NCBI GenBank assembly: GCA_023896275.1
Contig: MLDA01000006.1
Location: forward strand, 102,656 to 166,655
Length of the DNA: 64,000 nucleotides
Direction: 5' to 3'
Source: Kocuria rosea subsp. polaris
Lineage (GTDB): Bacteria > Actinomycetota > Actinomycetes > Actinomycetales > Micrococcaceae
Shown piece after piece: positions 17,498 through 25,835 of the stretch (the first letter of the stretch is position 1; the number at the start of each line of letters is the position of its first letter). The notes below the pieces were generated by a model. That model did no database searches. It was not told the DNA's origin and saw nothing but the letters and a program-made list of their open reading frames with translations. Position numbers and translations under genes: made by a program.

Positions 17498-18205
17498 TTA
17501 CATGTGGTTGCCATTCACGCTCGCGAGCAGGTCCTCGAACGGCATCGACGCTGCGCTGGCGCCTCCGACCGCCGCGGCGTCAAGGGTGCGAGCCTCGCCT
17601 GCCGACGCGTCCGCACCGGCCGCTGCGGCGCCGGCGGTCAGCGCGAGGGCCAGCTCGCGCCCGGCGCGGCGGGTGCGGGAGGTGAGGGCGTCGTCGTCGT
17701 ACCCGGCAGATCCCTCCGAACCCCAGTCGCCGGGGGCGGCGAAGACCCCGGTGGGCACCACCTCGGCCTTGAGGTAGGCAAAGACGGGCCGCAGGGCGTA
17801 GTCGATCACGAGCGAGTGCCGCGCCGAGCCGCCCGTGGCGGCCAGGACGACGGGCATTCCGGCGAGCGCGCTCGGGTCGAGCACGTCGAGGAAGGACTTG
17901 AAGAGCCCGGAGACGGACGCGGTGAAGACGGGGCTCACGGCGACGAGTGCATCAGCGCCGGCCACCCGGTCGATCGCGGCCTGGAGGCGCGGGCTCGCGT
18001 AGCGGGAGACCATGGCGTTGGCGATGTCGCCGGCGTATTCGCGCAGCTCGACGACGTCGACGCGGGCGCTGCCGCCGAGGGCCTCGACCGACTGCGCGGT
18101 GGCCTCGGCGATCCGGTCGCCAAGCAGTCGGCTGGTCGAGGGGACACCGAGCCCGCCCGAGACCACCACGATGTTCTTGATGTTTACTGCGCTGCCGACA
18201 CCCAT
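17498..18205 (-). CDS. NAD(P)H-dependent FMN reductase (CE1759 type)
   Basis: A 235-aa flavodoxin-fold reductase with VVVSGGLGVPSTSRLLGDRIAEA at the N-terminus (FMN phosphate loop), ALVAVSPVFTASVSGLFKSFLDVLDPSALAGMPVVLAATGG in the middle and a low-complexity Ala-rich C-terminal tail. It supplies reduced FMN to monooxygenases. CE1759-type reductases usually neighbour an LLM-class monooxygenase, absent here. A 14-bp palindrome about 40 bp upstream is a likely operator. Confidence 0.85.
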   Translation of the reverse strand: MGVGSAVNIKNIVVVSGGLGVPSTSRLLGDRIAEATAQSVEALGGSARVDVVELREYAGDIANAMVSRYASPRLQAAIDRVAGADALVAVSPVFTASVSGLFKSFLDVLDPSALAGMPVVLAATGGSARHSLVIDYALRPVFAYLKAEVVPTGVFAAPGDWGSEGSAGYDDDALTSRTRRAGRELALALTAGAAAAGADASAGEARTLDAAAVGGASAASMPFEDLLASVNGNHM

Positions 18206-18245
18206 GGCCAGCTCCTCTCTTGGCGACCAGGGCGGCCGCCGTCGA

Positions 18246-18266
18246 TTTTATGCATTTGCATATAAA
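18246..18266. promoter_or_regulatory. AT-rich palindrome upstream of the FMN reductase
   Basis: TATGCA-TT-TGCATA (18249-18262) is a perfect 14-bp palindrome, flanked by TTT on the left and TAAAA on the right. It stands out from its GC-rich surroundings 44-57 bp upstream of the ATG at 18205. It is suitable as an operator overlapping a -10 element for the reductase gene. The cognate regulator is unknown. Confidence 0.5.
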
Positions 18267-18312
18267 ACCGCGGAGGCGCACCGAGTATTCCCGGGGCCCG
18301 AGAGGCATCCCC

Positions 18313-18813
18313 CTACGACCGGGGGCGCAGCATCATCGGCAACAACAGGAGCATGAACAGGCCAGCGAGAAGCACGCCGCCGCCGACCCACAGGGCCGCG
18401 ACGCGATGCAGCGCGACGTCGACGACGAAGAACACGGCGAGGCTGATCACGAGCCCGACCGCCAGGGTGGACATCCGCACGACGCGGTGGCCGTAGCGGA
18501 CAGTCCGCTGCTTGACCCGGCGCTGGAAGAATCGCCGATGGATGGCCACCGGCACCATGAGCAGCCCGGTCACCAGTGCGGCCGACACGAGCAGCACGAC
18601 GTAGACGCGGACCTGGAAGTCGCTCAGGTCGCTGAAGGCCGAATGAAACGGGAGCGTCATGAGGAACGCGGTCATGATCTGCGTGCCCATCTGCAGGACG
18701 CGCAGCTCCTGCAGCAGCTCGATCCAGTTCCTGTCGAACCTCTCGGCATCGCTCTCGTCCCGCTCGTAACTCCCGCTCACGTCGAACTCACGGCGGGATT
18801 TCGGTCCCTTCAT
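18313..18813 (-). CDS. DUF6328 family membrane protein
   Basis: A 166-aa protein with four hydrophobic segments. The soluble N-terminal stretch ERDESDAERFDRNWIELLQELRVLQMGTQIMTAFLMTLPF is the DUF6328 hallmark; the function is undetermined. ATG at 18813 was chosen because the residues further upstream in the frame do not look coding. Its upstream region is shared with dps on the other strand. Confidence 0.85.
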   Translation of the reverse strand: MKGPKSRREFDVSGSYERDESDAERFDRNWIELLQELRVLQMGTQIMTAFLMTLPFHSAFSDLSDFQVRVYVVLLVSAALVTGLLMVPVAIHRRFFQRRVKQRTVRYGHRVVRMSTLAVGLVISLAVFFVVDVALHRVAALWVGGGVLLAGLFMLLLLPMMLRPRS

Positions 18814-18890
18814 ACCGCGAACATTAGTCTTCGAAACCGCGAAGGTGAACAGAGGCTGACGAGAATCTGGGAATCCTCCCAACCCACTAG

Positions 18891-18918
18891 CCACACTAGG
18901 CCTGCGACGCTAGCGTGG
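18891..18918. promoter_or_regulatory. Inverted repeat in the dps upstream region
   Basis: CCACACTAG (18891-18899) and CTAGCGTGG (18910-18918) form 9-bp arms with one mismatch, 38 bp before the dps start codon. It may be an operator for stress control of dps, or a chance repeat. Confidence 0.3.
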
Positions 18919-18955
18919 CGGTTGTCAGCATTTGTCACGCACCAGGAGGGTACAG

Positions 18956-19468
18956 ATGGCAGAAACCAACGATTCCCGCTTCACCGTCCCGGGCCTTTCG
19001 CTCGAGGACGGGCATCGCGTCGGCGCCGCCCTGCAGGAGCGGCTGCACACCCTCAACGACCTGCAGCTCACCCTCAAGCACGCCCACTGGAACGTCGTCG
19101 GGCGCGGATTCATCTCGGTGCACGAGATGCTCGACCCGCAGATCGAACTCGTCCGCGGCTTCGTCGACGAGATCGCCGAACGCATGGCGACGCTGGGCGT
19201 CGCGCCGAACGGGCTGCCGGGCGCCCTCGTCGCCACCCGCGAGTGGGACGACTACGACGTCGGCCGGGGCAGCACGCAGGAACACCTCGCGGCGCTGGAC
19301 CATGTCTACAACGGAGTCATCTCCTCGCAGCGCGACGTGATCAGCGTCGTCGCGGAGATCGACCCGATCACCGAGGACATGCTGATCGCCCAGACCGGCA
19401 AGCTCGAGCTGTTCCAGTGGTTCATGCGCAGCCACCTCGAGAACGACGCCGGCGAGCTCAGCAGCTGA
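18956..19468 (+). CDS. dps: Dps-family DNA-binding ferritin
   Basis: A 170-aa Dps. It oxidises Fe2+ with H2O2 and protects DNA. Ferroxidase-site residues lie in LTLKHAHWNVVGRGFISVHEMLD (His and Asp) and in ELVRGFVDEIAERMATLG (Asp and Glu). The C-terminus is short. ATG 18956 has a strong AGGAGG 7 nt upstream. A CsbD-like stress protein gene follows 36 bp downstream, consistent with a stress operon. Confidence 0.93.
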   Translation: MAETNDSRFTVPGLSLEDGHRVGAALQERLHTLNDLQLTLKHAHWNVVGRGFISVHEMLDPQIELVRGFVDEIAERMATLGVAPNGLPGALVATREWDDYDVGRGSTQEHLAALDHVYNGVISSQRDVISVVAEIDPITEDMLIAQTGKLELFQWFMRSHLENDAGELSS

Positions 19469-19504
19469 CCAGACCACCCAAGAAATCACTAGCAGGAGGA
19501 ACAC

Positions 19505-19699
19505 ATGTCGCTTTCTGACAAGATCTCGAACAAGGCCCAGGAGCTCTCCGGCAAGGCCAAGGAAGCCGCCGGCGACGCCACCGACAACAAGGATCTGAAG
19601 GCCGAAGGCCTCAAGGATCAGGCGGAGGCCGGCCTGAAGCAGGCCGGCGAGAAGGTCTCCGATGCCGCCGAGTCCGCGGCGGATCACTTCAAGAAGTAA
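19505..19699 (+). CDS. CsbD family general stress protein
   Basis: A 64-aa hydrophilic protein of the CsbD family, rich in Lys, Ala, Asp and Glu (MSLSDKISNKAQELSGKAKE, then AAGDATDNKDLKAEGLKDQAE). CsbD-like proteins are stress-induced and of unknown mechanism. AGCAGGAGGAACAC lies just upstream. It probably shares a transcript with dps and is followed by a strong terminator. Confidence 0.9.
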   Translation: MSLSDKISNKAQELSGKAKEAAGDATDNKDLKAEGLKDQAEAGLKQAGEKVSDAAESAADHFKK

Positions 19700-19714
19700 T
19701 CCCGCAGTTCCGAC

Positions 19715-19755
19715 CGTCAGCGCCCCGCCTCAAGGCGGGGCGCTGACGTTTGTCT
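19715..19755 (+). terminator. Rho-independent terminator after csbD
   Basis: A perfect 15-bp stem (19715-19729 pairing with 19734-19748) with a TCAA loop, followed by a T-rich stretch (TTTGTCT). It ends the dps-csbD transcript. Confidence 0.85.
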
Positions 19756-19807
19756 GCCCGGCCGCTCACGCCTCGCGGCGGCAGCACCGAGGGGACATAA
19801 TGAAGCC

Positions 19808-20257
19808 ATGGACACTCCGATGTCCGAGGACCGCCTCGACGAGTTCAGACGGCTGCGGCGCGCACGGGACCGGATGGACCGGGACTTCGCGCAACCCCTC
19901 GACGTGCCGGCGCTCGCCAGAACGGCGTTCATGTCCCCGGCCCACTTCAGCCGCCGCTTCCGCGAGGCCTACGGCGAGACCCCCTACTCGTACCTGATGA
20001 CCCGGCGCATCGAGCGCGCCAAGGCGCTGCTTCGCCGCGGCGACATGTCCGTCACCGACGTCTGCTTCGCCGTTGGCGCGATGAGCCTCGGCTCGTTCTC
20101 CTCGAAGTTCACCCAGCTCGTCGGGGAATCCCCCAGCGCCTACCGGGACCGGGACCACACCGCGATGCAGGACCTGCGGATCTGTCAGGTCATGGCGATC
20201 ACACGCCCGCGGAAACCGAGCAGTTCTGGAGAAGCGCACCGGCAGTCGGCACCGTAG
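19808..20257 (+). CDS. AraC family transcriptional regulator
   Basis: A 149-aa short AraC-type protein with two helix-turn-helix motifs: LDVPALARTAFMSPAHFSRRFREAYGETPYSYL and MSVTDVCFAVGAMSLGSFSSKFTQLVGESPSAYR. No ligand-binding domain is present. It lies 10 bp upstream of a VOC-family gene, a pairing widely seen in Actinobacteria, so it probably activates that gene. Confidence 0.9.
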   Translation: MDTPMSEDRLDEFRRLRRARDRMDRDFAQPLDVPALARTAFMSPAHFSRRFREAYGETPYSYLMTRRIERAKALLRRGDMSVTDVCFAVGAMSLGSFSSKFTQLVGESPSAYRDRDHTAMQDLRICQVMAITRPRKPSSSGEAHRQSAP

Positions 20258-20267
20258 CGTTCAGGAC

Positions 20268-20672
20268 ATGAACATTTCATTGAGTCAGGTCCATGTATAC
20301 GCAGACGACGCCGACGCCGCCCTTTCCTTCTACCGGGACGCGCTGGGACTGGATGTCGGGTTGGAGGTGGAGAACGACGGCTTCCGCTACATCACCCTCG
20401 TCTCCGGGGCGCAGCCCGACGTCAAGCTGGTCCTCTTCCACCCGCGGGCCGGCCGGTCGCAGGAGAACGGAGACGCGATCGCCGCGCTCCTGGCCAAAGG
20501 CGAGCTCGGGAGCATCCACCTTCGCTCCGACGATCTCGAAGCGACCTTCACCAGGATCGCCGAGACCCCAGGCGCCGAGATCGTGCAGGAACCGGCCGAC
20601 CAGCCGTGGGGTGTGCGTGACGGTGCCGTCCGCGACCCCGCCGGAAACCTCGTCCGCATCGAGCAGGGCTAA
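20268..20672 (+). CDS. VOC (glyoxalase/bleomycin-resistance) family protein
   Basis: A 134-aa vicinal-oxygen-chelate protein. It shows the paired beta-alpha-beta-beta-beta modules: VHVYADDADAALSFYRDALGLDVG and, in the second half, LGSIHLRSDDLEATFTRIAE with WGVRDGAVRDPAGNLVRIEQ. Candidate metal ligands are His9 and the C-terminal Glu. The substrate is unknown; it is coupled with the upstream AraC regulator. Confidence 0.9.
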   Translation: MNISLSQVHVYADDADAALSFYRDALGLDVGLEVENDGFRYITLVSGAQPDVKLVLFHPRAGRSQENGDAIAALLAKGELGSIHLRSDDLEATFTRIAETPGAEIVQEPADQPWGVRDGAVRDPAGNLVRIEQG

Positions 20673-20687
20673 CCCTCCCGGCATGCC

Positions 20688-20730
20688 AAGGGCCGTCCCC
20701 CACGCACTGATGGCGTGGGGGACGGCCCTT
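20688..20730. terminator. Bidirectional terminator between VOC and SDR genes
   Basis: A perfect 18-bp stem (20688-20705 with 20713-20730) and a 7-nt loop, with AA on one side and TTGTTG on the other. It sits between convergent genes and can serve both strands. Confidence 0.88.
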
Positions 20731-20757
20731 GTTGCTGCGGGAGGGGCGCGGTACGGC

Positions 20758-21657
20758 TTACGGGGAGGCCTTGCCGCCGTTCACGTTGAGGGTCTCGCCC
20801 AGGACGTAACTGGCGTCCTCGCTCGCGAGGAAGACGTAGGCCGCCGCCAGCTCTGCCGGTTGCCCGGCCCGCCCGAGGGGGACGTCGTGGCCAAAGGTCG
20901 GCAGACGCTCCTTGGGCTGTCCGTCCGAGACCTGGAGCGGCGTCCAGATTGGTCCCGGCGCCACGGCATTGACGCGGATGCCGCGCGGGCCGAGCTGCTC
21001 GGCGAGCCCCTTCGTGAATGCGTTGATGGCGGCCTTGGTCGTTGCGTAGTCGAGCAGGTGAGCCGAGGGCTCGTAGGCCTGGATCGACGTCGTGTTGATG
21101 ATCGATCCGCCCGCCGGAAGGTGCTTCAGCGCGGCGCGCGACAGCGTGAACATCGCCAGAATGTTGACCTGGAAGGTCTCCTCCACCTGTTTGTCGTCGA
21201 GGTCCTCCAACTGCTCGGAGAAGATCTGCTTGCCGGCGTTGTTGACGAGGATGTCGAGTCCCCCGAGGGCCTCGACGGCATCCTCCACGAGCCGGCCCCG
21301 GTAGTCGAGGTCGAGCAAGTCACCCGGGAGCCCGACCCCGGTGCGGCCCGCGGACTCGATTTGCTCAAGGACGTGGCGGGCGTCCTCCTCCTCGGCCGGG
21401 AGGTAGGCGATGGCGACGTCGGCACCTTCCCGCGCGTAGGCGATCGCTACGGCCGCGCCGATACCTGAATCGCCGCCCGTGATCAGGGCCTTTCGTCCCG
21501 CGAGGCGGCCCGAGCCTTCGTAGCTTTTCTCGCCGAGGTCTGCCCGCGGCTCGAGCTTCGCGTCGAGCCCGGGTTCCGGCTGGTCTTGCTGGGGCGGGGA
21601 GAGCTTCGGGTACTTGGTGACGGGGTTGTTGAGGTCGGTTGTGGAATCATCCGGCAT
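20758..21657 (-). CDS. SDR family oxidoreductase (general stress protein 39-like)
   Basis: A 299-aa SDR with a 50-residue N-terminal extension rich in Pro and Asp, typical of the GSP39/YhdG group. The cofactor loop is GGDSGIGAAVA, the structural motif NNAGKQ, and the catalytic triad Ser in INTTSIQAYEP with Tyr-x-x-x-Lys in DYATTKAAINAF. The C-terminus is YVLGETLNVNGG. ATG 21657 follows AAGAGGAG; it overlaps the upstream small acidic gene by 11 nt, suggesting one operon with the two stress-like small proteins. Confidence 0.92.
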   Translation of the reverse strand: MPDDSTTDLNNPVTKYPKLSPPQQDQPEPGLDAKLEPRADLGEKSYEGSGRLAGRKALITGGDSGIGAAVAIAYAREGADVAIAYLPAEEEDARHVLEQIESAGRTGVGLPGDLLDLDYRGRLVEDAVEALGGLDILVNNAGKQIFSEQLEDLDDKQVEETFQVNILAMFTLSRAALKHLPAGGSIINTTSIQAYEPSAHLLDYATTKAAINAFTKGLAEQLGPRGIRVNAVAPGPIWTPLQVSDGQPKERLPTFGHDVPLGRAGQPAELAAAYVFLASEDASYVLGETLNVNGGKASP

Positions 21658-21943
21658 CGAATCGCTCCTCTTCGTCGTTAGGTCCTTCAGCACCGCGCGC
21701 GGTTTCCTCACCGGAACCGTCAGGCAGTTCGTCCGGGTCCGGTCGCGGGGTGTCCGGGATGGGCGGCGGCAGCAGCAGGTCCCCGTCGATCGGGTCCAGT
21801 GCGTCGCGCAACGGATCCTCTTCGTCGAGCGTCGAGGGCTCGTCCTGGGATCCGCCGGTTCCCGGCTGGGAGTCGCGCCCGTCGAGCGGCGGGGCGCCCG
21901 GCTCGTCGTCGTCTGGTTCGATGTAAGGATCTGTGCTCATCAT
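21647..21943 (-). CDS. Small acidic, Pro/Asp-rich hypothetical protein
   Basis: A 98-aa, highly acidic, probably disordered protein (PYIEPDDDEPGAPPLDGRDSQ, LDPIDGDLLLPPPIPDTPRPD). No known domain is recognised. It has a good ribosome site (GGAGGAAGC directly before ATG ATG). Its position between a DUF7218/Rho-N protein and the stress SDR, with an 11-nt overlap onto the SDR, supports it as a real gene. Function unknown. Confidence 0.65.
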   Translation of the reverse strand: MMSTDPYIEPDDDEPGAPPLDGRDSQPGTGGSQDEPSTLDEEDPLRDALDPIDGDLLLPPPIPDTPRPDPDELPDGSGEETARGAEGPNDEEERFDAG

Positions 21944-21985
21944 GCTTCCTCCGTCGGTTGAGGTTCGGCGTGTGTGGCGACAGCG

Positions 21986-22261
21986 CTACGAGTTGCGGAG
22001 CGCGTCGATGAGATCGTCCTTGCGCATGTCCGAGTAACCGGTCACGCCGATTTCGCGGGCGCGATCCTTGAGCTCCTCGACCGTCCAATCCTCGTAGCTT
22101 CCCGACTCGCCTCCACGTTCCCCCACTGCGGATCTCCCGTCGCGGGCGGCCGCGTTGGCGATGCGTGCGGCCTTCTGCTTGGAGGCACCGTCGTCGCGGA
22201 GCTCCTCGTAGAGTTCGTCGTCCTTGATCTGCGGGGTATCGTCCCGCTCTTCCTTCGGCAT
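21986..22261 (-). CDS. DUF7218/Rho N-terminal-like small protein
   Basis: A 91-aa protein. The N-terminal half ([30 protein letters not shown]) matches the DUF7218 pattern. The C-terminal half ([35 protein letters not shown]) is a SAP/Rho-N-like helix-extended-loop-helix that may bind nucleic acid. Such proteins accompany stress genes in Actinobacteria; the role is not established. It is first in a minus-strand run with the acidic protein and SDR. Confidence 0.85.
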   Translation of the reverse strand: MPKEERDDTPQIKDDELYEELRDDGASKQKAARIANAAARDGRSAVGERGGESGSYEDWTVEELKDRAREIGVTGYSDMRKDDLIDALRNS

Positions 22262-22456
22262 GTCCCACCTCCGGATCTCGTCGGTAGGCCCAGAGTAGGC
22301 AGCCCCTCCGCGCCCACGTCAATGGGGCAAGTGGCGTTTGGAGGCACTTGCCTGCCTCCTCCCAGTTCCAACACAGAAGATACCGATCAGGCCGAACCAC
22401 CCTTCGGCCGCATCGGGTTGCGGGCATAGTCTGTGGGACATGGGATGGAGGACGCG

Positions 22457-23128
22457 ATGAGCGAAACGAAACTCGACGAGGTAGTGGCCGAACTGGAGGA
22501 TCTCGCGGACCCGAAGGTGCGGGCCGCGAACGAGAAGCGCGGCGACGACCACGGGGTGAACCTGGCGAAATTGCGAGCGGTCGCCAAGAAGCTGAAGAAG
22601 CAGCAGCCGCTCGCGCAGGAGCTGTGGGCCACCGGCGACACCGCGGCCCGCCTGCTGGCGCTGCTGATCTGCCGGCCGAAGGATTTCACCCGCGACGAGC
22701 TGGACGCCATGCTGCGCGCGGCGCGGGCGCCCAAGGTTCACGACTGGCTCGTGAACTACGTGGTCAAGAAGAGCCCGCATGCCGAGGACCTGCGGGTGGC
22801 CTGGACGGACGACGCCGACCCGGTGGTCGCGAGCGCCGGTTGGGCCCTCACCGCCGAGCGCGTCGCGAAGGAACCGGAAGGACTCGACCTTGTCGGCCTG
22901 CTCGACACCATCGAGACCGAGATGCGGGAGCCACCCGACCGGCTGCAGTGGGCGATGAACACCTGCCTGGCCCAGATCGGCATCGAACACGACGAGCACC
23001 GCGCCCGCGCGCTGGATATCGGCGAGCGCCTCGGCGTCCTCAAGGACTATCCGACGCCGCCGGGCTGTACGTCACCGTTCGCCCCGGTGTGGATCAACGA
23101 GATCGTCCGGCGCCGCGAGCAGGGCTGA
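22457..23128 (+). CDS. HEAT-repeat / DNA alkylation repair-like protein
   Basis: A 223-aa all-helical protein. It shows VRAANEKRGDDHGVNLAKLRAVAKKLKKQQPLAQELWATGD, then WLVNYVVKKSPHAEDLRVAWTDDADPVVASAGWALTAERV. This is the AlkD/ARM-HEAT arrangement seen in 'DNA alkylation repair' family proteins, but base-excision activity is not assured. ATG 22457 is preferred (GGAGG 5 nt upstream) over an in-frame codon at 22433. It is monocistronic. Confidence 0.8.
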   Translation: MSETKLDEVVAELEDLADPKVRAANEKRGDDHGVNLAKLRAVAKKLKKQQPLAQELWATGDTAARLLALLICRPKDFTRDELDAMLRAARAPKVHDWLVNYVVKKSPHAEDLRVAWTDDADPVVASAGWALTAERVAKEPEGLDLVGLLDTIETEMREPPDRLQWAMNTCLAQIGIEHDEHRARALDIGERLGVLKDYPTPPGCTSPFAPVWINEIVRRREQG

Positions 23129-23170
23129 GGCCCGCCCCGCGGTGCTGTCGATCACGGAATTCGCGCCCTC

Positions 23171-23192
23171 AAACATCAAACGTCTAATGTTT
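23171..23192. promoter_or_regulatory. 22-bp near-palindromic operator (FadR/GntR type) at the MFS-GntR operon
   Basis: AAACAT at 23171-23176 and ATGTTT at 23187-23192 are the outer arms of a 22-bp near-palindrome centred on ACGT (9 of 11 positions symmetric). It lies 4 bp before the ATG at 23197, where no Shine-Dalgarno is seen, so the mRNA is probably leaderless and the site overlaps the promoter. The GntR regulator encoded by the second gene is the natural ligand. Confidence 0.65.
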
Positions 23193-23196
23193 AGGC

Positions 23197-24504
23197 ATGA
23201 CTTCTGAGGCAACGCAGCAACCTCCCGGGACGACGGCTCCCGGCAGCGGCGCAACGATCGCCGTCGAGCCGGTCGACGGCACGACCCGCCGCCCGCGGTG
23301 GCTGACGGGGCTGCTGGCGATCGCCGCCGTCGTGCTGGTTGGCCTGAACCTGCGCGCCGCGATCGCTTCGGCGGCTCCCCTCTTCCATGACCTGGAGGTC
23401 ATGCTGGGCTACGGGACGCTCGTGGCCGCGCTGCTGCCGACGATCCCGGTACTGTGCTTCGCCTTCGCTGGGGCCGGAACCGCGTGGCTCGTCAAGCGCA
23501 CCGGCCTCGAGTGGGCGCTCGCGCTCGCGCTGACCATGCTCACGCTCGGGCTCGCGGTGCGGGCGTTCGAATCGACGTGGACGCTGCTCGCCGGCACCGT
23601 GCTCGGCATGAGCGGCCTGGCCGTGTGCAATGTGACGATGCCCGCGTTCATCCGCGAGTACCACCGGCACCGGACCGCGTCCATGACGGCGACCTACAGC
23701 GTCACGATGTCGGTCGGTGCGACGACGGCGGCAGCCCTCAGCGTGCCCATCGCCGATCGCCTCGGCTCACCCACGCTGGGCCTGGCCGCCTGGGCGGTCC
23801 CGGCGGCGCTGGCGCTCCTGCTCTTCCTTCCGCTGGCGTTCGCGGGCGGCCGCGGTGCCGGCCCGGCTCAGCCGCACGTCTCGCCGTGGCCGATGCTCGC
23901 AACCCGCAAGGGGCTCCTGTTCACGTCCCTCTTCTCCGTGCAGGCCCTGCTGGTCTACACGCTGCTGAGCTGGATGCCGCACATGCTCATTTCCCGCGGG
24001 CTCGACGCCGCCTCCGCCGGTTTCATGCTGGGGCTCGTGCAGGCGGTCAGCATCCCCACCGTCCTGCTCATGCTCTGGATGGCGTCGAAACCGCGCCTGC
24101 TGCGCTCGGCGTTCCTCATCACCTGCACGTGCTCCGTCGCGGGCTTCACAACCCTGCTCGTGCTGCCCGTCGAGTATTCGGTTGTCCCGGCGATCCTGAC
24201 GGGGCTGGGCCTCGGCCTGTTCCCGCTGCTCATGCTCATGATCAGCCGCAGCGGCGAGAGCGCCAGCGAGACGACGGCGCTTTCCACGCTCGCCCAGTCC
24301 GTTGGCTACTTCATCGCGGCCGCCGGGCCGTTCGGCCTCGGCCTGCTGCAGGGCGCGCTCGGGTCCTGGACGATCCCGCTGATCATCCTGGTGACGCTCA
24401 CGCTGGTGCAGTTCGTGCTCGGCTACCGGATCAGCAACTACGGGCGGCCACGCCCCGCGACGGCGCCGATCCCCCTCGTCGCCGTCGAGGAGGAGCGCAA
24501 ATGA
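23197..24504 (+). CDS. CynX/NimT family MFS transporter
   Basis: A 435-aa, 12-helix MFS protein of the cyanate/nitroimidazole (CynX/NimT) group. It shows VGLNLRAAIASAAPLFHDLE in TM1 and ATYSVTMSVGATTAAALSVPIAD later. The substrate is unknown (cyanate, 2-nitroimidazole or another small anion by family). Its stop overlaps the regulator start (ATGA), and an operator-like palindrome abuts its start codon. Confidence 0.88.
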   Translation: MTSEATQQPPGTTAPGSGATIAVEPVDGTTRRPRWLTGLLAIAAVVLVGLNLRAAIASAAPLFHDLEVMLGYGTLVAALLPTIPVLCFAFAGAGTAWLVKRTGLEWALALALTMLTLGLAVRAFESTWTLLAGTVLGMSGLAVCNVTMPAFIREYHRHRTASMTATYSVTMSVGATTAAALSVPIADRLGSPTLGLAAWAVPAALALLLFLPLAFAGGRGAGPAQPHVSPWPMLATRKGLLFTSLFSVQALLVYTLLSWMPHMLISRGLDAASAGFMLGLVQAVSIPTVLLMLWMASKPRLLRSAFLITCTCSVAGFTTLLVLPVEYSVVPAILTGLGLGLFPLLMLMISRSGESASETTALSTLAQSVGYFIAAAGPFGLGLLQGALGSWTIPLIILVTLTLVQFVLGYRISNYGRPRPATAPIPLVAVEEERK

Positions 24505-25181
24505 GCACGTCCGCACTGCGGCCACCGCTGGCCGGCGAGGTCGTTTCCCGCCTGCGCGACGCCGTCGCCTCCGGGCGCTGGAAGGTCGGCGAGCGCATCC
24601 CGCCGGAACACGAACTCGTCACCGAGTTCGGGGTCTCCCGCGGCACCTTGCGCGAGGCGGTGAAGGCGCTGGCCCACACGGGTGTGCTCGAGGTGCTGCG
24701 CGGGGACGGGACGTACGTCCGGGCCACGAGCGAGATCAGCGGCACCGCGCAGCGGGTCTACCGCGAGCATTCGGACGAGGACGTCCTACAGGCCCGGTTC
24801 GCGTTGGACACCCAGACGGCGCGGCTCGCTGCCCGCGCGGCGGACGCCGCCGTCGTCGTGGAGCTGCGTTCGCTCCTGGAGCAGCGGCGCGCGGCGTGGG
24901 CCGCCCGGGACTTCGAGGCGTGGTCGGCCGCGGACTGGGACTTCCACCTGCGGGTCGCGGAGGCGTCCGGCAACCTGCTGCTGTTCGAGCTCTACGACAG
25001 CTTCGGGGACGTCTTCCACGGGACCAAGATGGTCCAGCGCCTCGAGGACGGCTTCGACGGCTGCCTGACGGCCGGCCACGACGACCTCGTCGACGCGATC
25101 GCCGCCGGTGACGCCGACGCGGCCGTGCGCACGGTCATCGCCAATCTGGACTACTGCATGGGCTGGGTGCCGGCCACGTAG
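24501..25181 (+). CDS. FadR-subfamily GntR transcriptional regulator
   Basis: A 226-aa protein. The winged helix is at residues 8-75 (GERIPPEHELVTEFGVSRGTLREAVKALAHTGVLEVLRGDGTYV). The FCD ligand-binding domain follows, with RFALDTQTARLAARA, DWDFHLRVAEASGNLLL and AGHDDLVDAIAAGDADAA, including the metal-binding Asp and His residues. It is coupled to the MFS gene and probably autoregulates the operon through the AAACAT-N10-ATGTTT site. Confidence 0.93.
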   Translation: MSTSALRPPLAGEVVSRLRDAVASGRWKVGERIPPEHELVTEFGVSRGTLREAVKALAHTGVLEVLRGDGTYVRATSEISGTAQRVYREHSDEDVLQARFALDTQTARLAARAADAAVVVELRSLLEQRRAAWAARDFEAWSAADWDFHLRVAEASGNLLLFELYDSFGDVFHGTKMVQRLEDGFDGCLTAGHDDLVDAIAAGDADAAVRTVIANLDYCMGWVPAT

Positions 25182-25193
25182 GCCCGCGGAGGC

Positions 25194-25793
25194 CTAAGCC
25201 CCGGAGCCGGTGTCGGCGAATTCCGGGGGCCACACGACGGCGAAGCGCTCGAGCACGAGCTCCTGGCCGGGCTCCCGCGTCATCTCGGGCCGCCAGTCGT
25301 GCCCGGCCGCGGCGCGCGTGCGGCGCCAGAACTTCTCGTGCTCGCGGCGCCACGATTCGAGACTGCGATCGTCCTCGCCCTCATCGTGCGCGAAGTCCGC
25401 GTCGACGTCGTCGAACGCCGAGAGCTTCAGCTCGGTGGTCCGCACGATAATTGCCGGCTCGCCGGACCCGTTGCACACGATCCAGTGGCCGCCGATCTCC
25501 GGGCGCGCTTCGCCCTCCTCGACGTACTCGGGCAGCAGCGACGACGTCGCCCGCTTCGCGCCGTGCGTGACCTCGTGCAGGAGCGCGTCCGCGAGCGCGG
25601 GTGAGTCGCCGAAACACTCGACGATGTAGTCCGTCGACTCTTCCGGCACGACGGCAGTCGCAGCCACGTATTCGCCCCACATGGCGCGCGCGGCACCCTG
25701 ATCGACGGGCGGCAGTCGGTCCGGGTCGGCCGGCGTCTCCGCGGAACGCGGGCGTTCGAGGGAGGACTGGTCAGCCTGAAAAACTTCGCTCAT
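25194..25793 (-). CDS. ASCH domain protein
   Basis: A 199-aa protein. The ASCH beta-barrel spans about residues 62-185 (GDSPALADALLHEVTHGAKRATSSL, the conserved G-x-K-R-A-T element; then GGHWIVCNGSGEPAIIVRTTEL; FAHDEGEDDRSLESWRREHEKFW; ELVLERFAVVWPP). ASCH domains resemble PUA and may bind RNA or act as amidohydrolases. The N-terminal 45 residues are Pro/Asp-rich. It is convergent with the GntR gene, with 12 bp between stops. Confidence 0.9.
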   Translation of the reverse strand: MSEVFQADQSSLERPRSAETPADPDRLPPVDQGAARAMWGEYVAATAVVPEESTDYIVECFGDSPALADALLHEVTHGAKRATSSLLPEYVEEGEARPEIGGHWIVCNGSGEPAIIVRTTELKLSAFDDVDADFAHDEGEDDRSLESWRREHEKFWRRTRAAAGHDWRPEMTREPGQELVLERFAVVWPPEFADTGSGA

Positions 25794-25835
25794 ACGGCCA
25801 CTCTAGGTGCCAACGCCGGTGCGGGACACGCGAGA

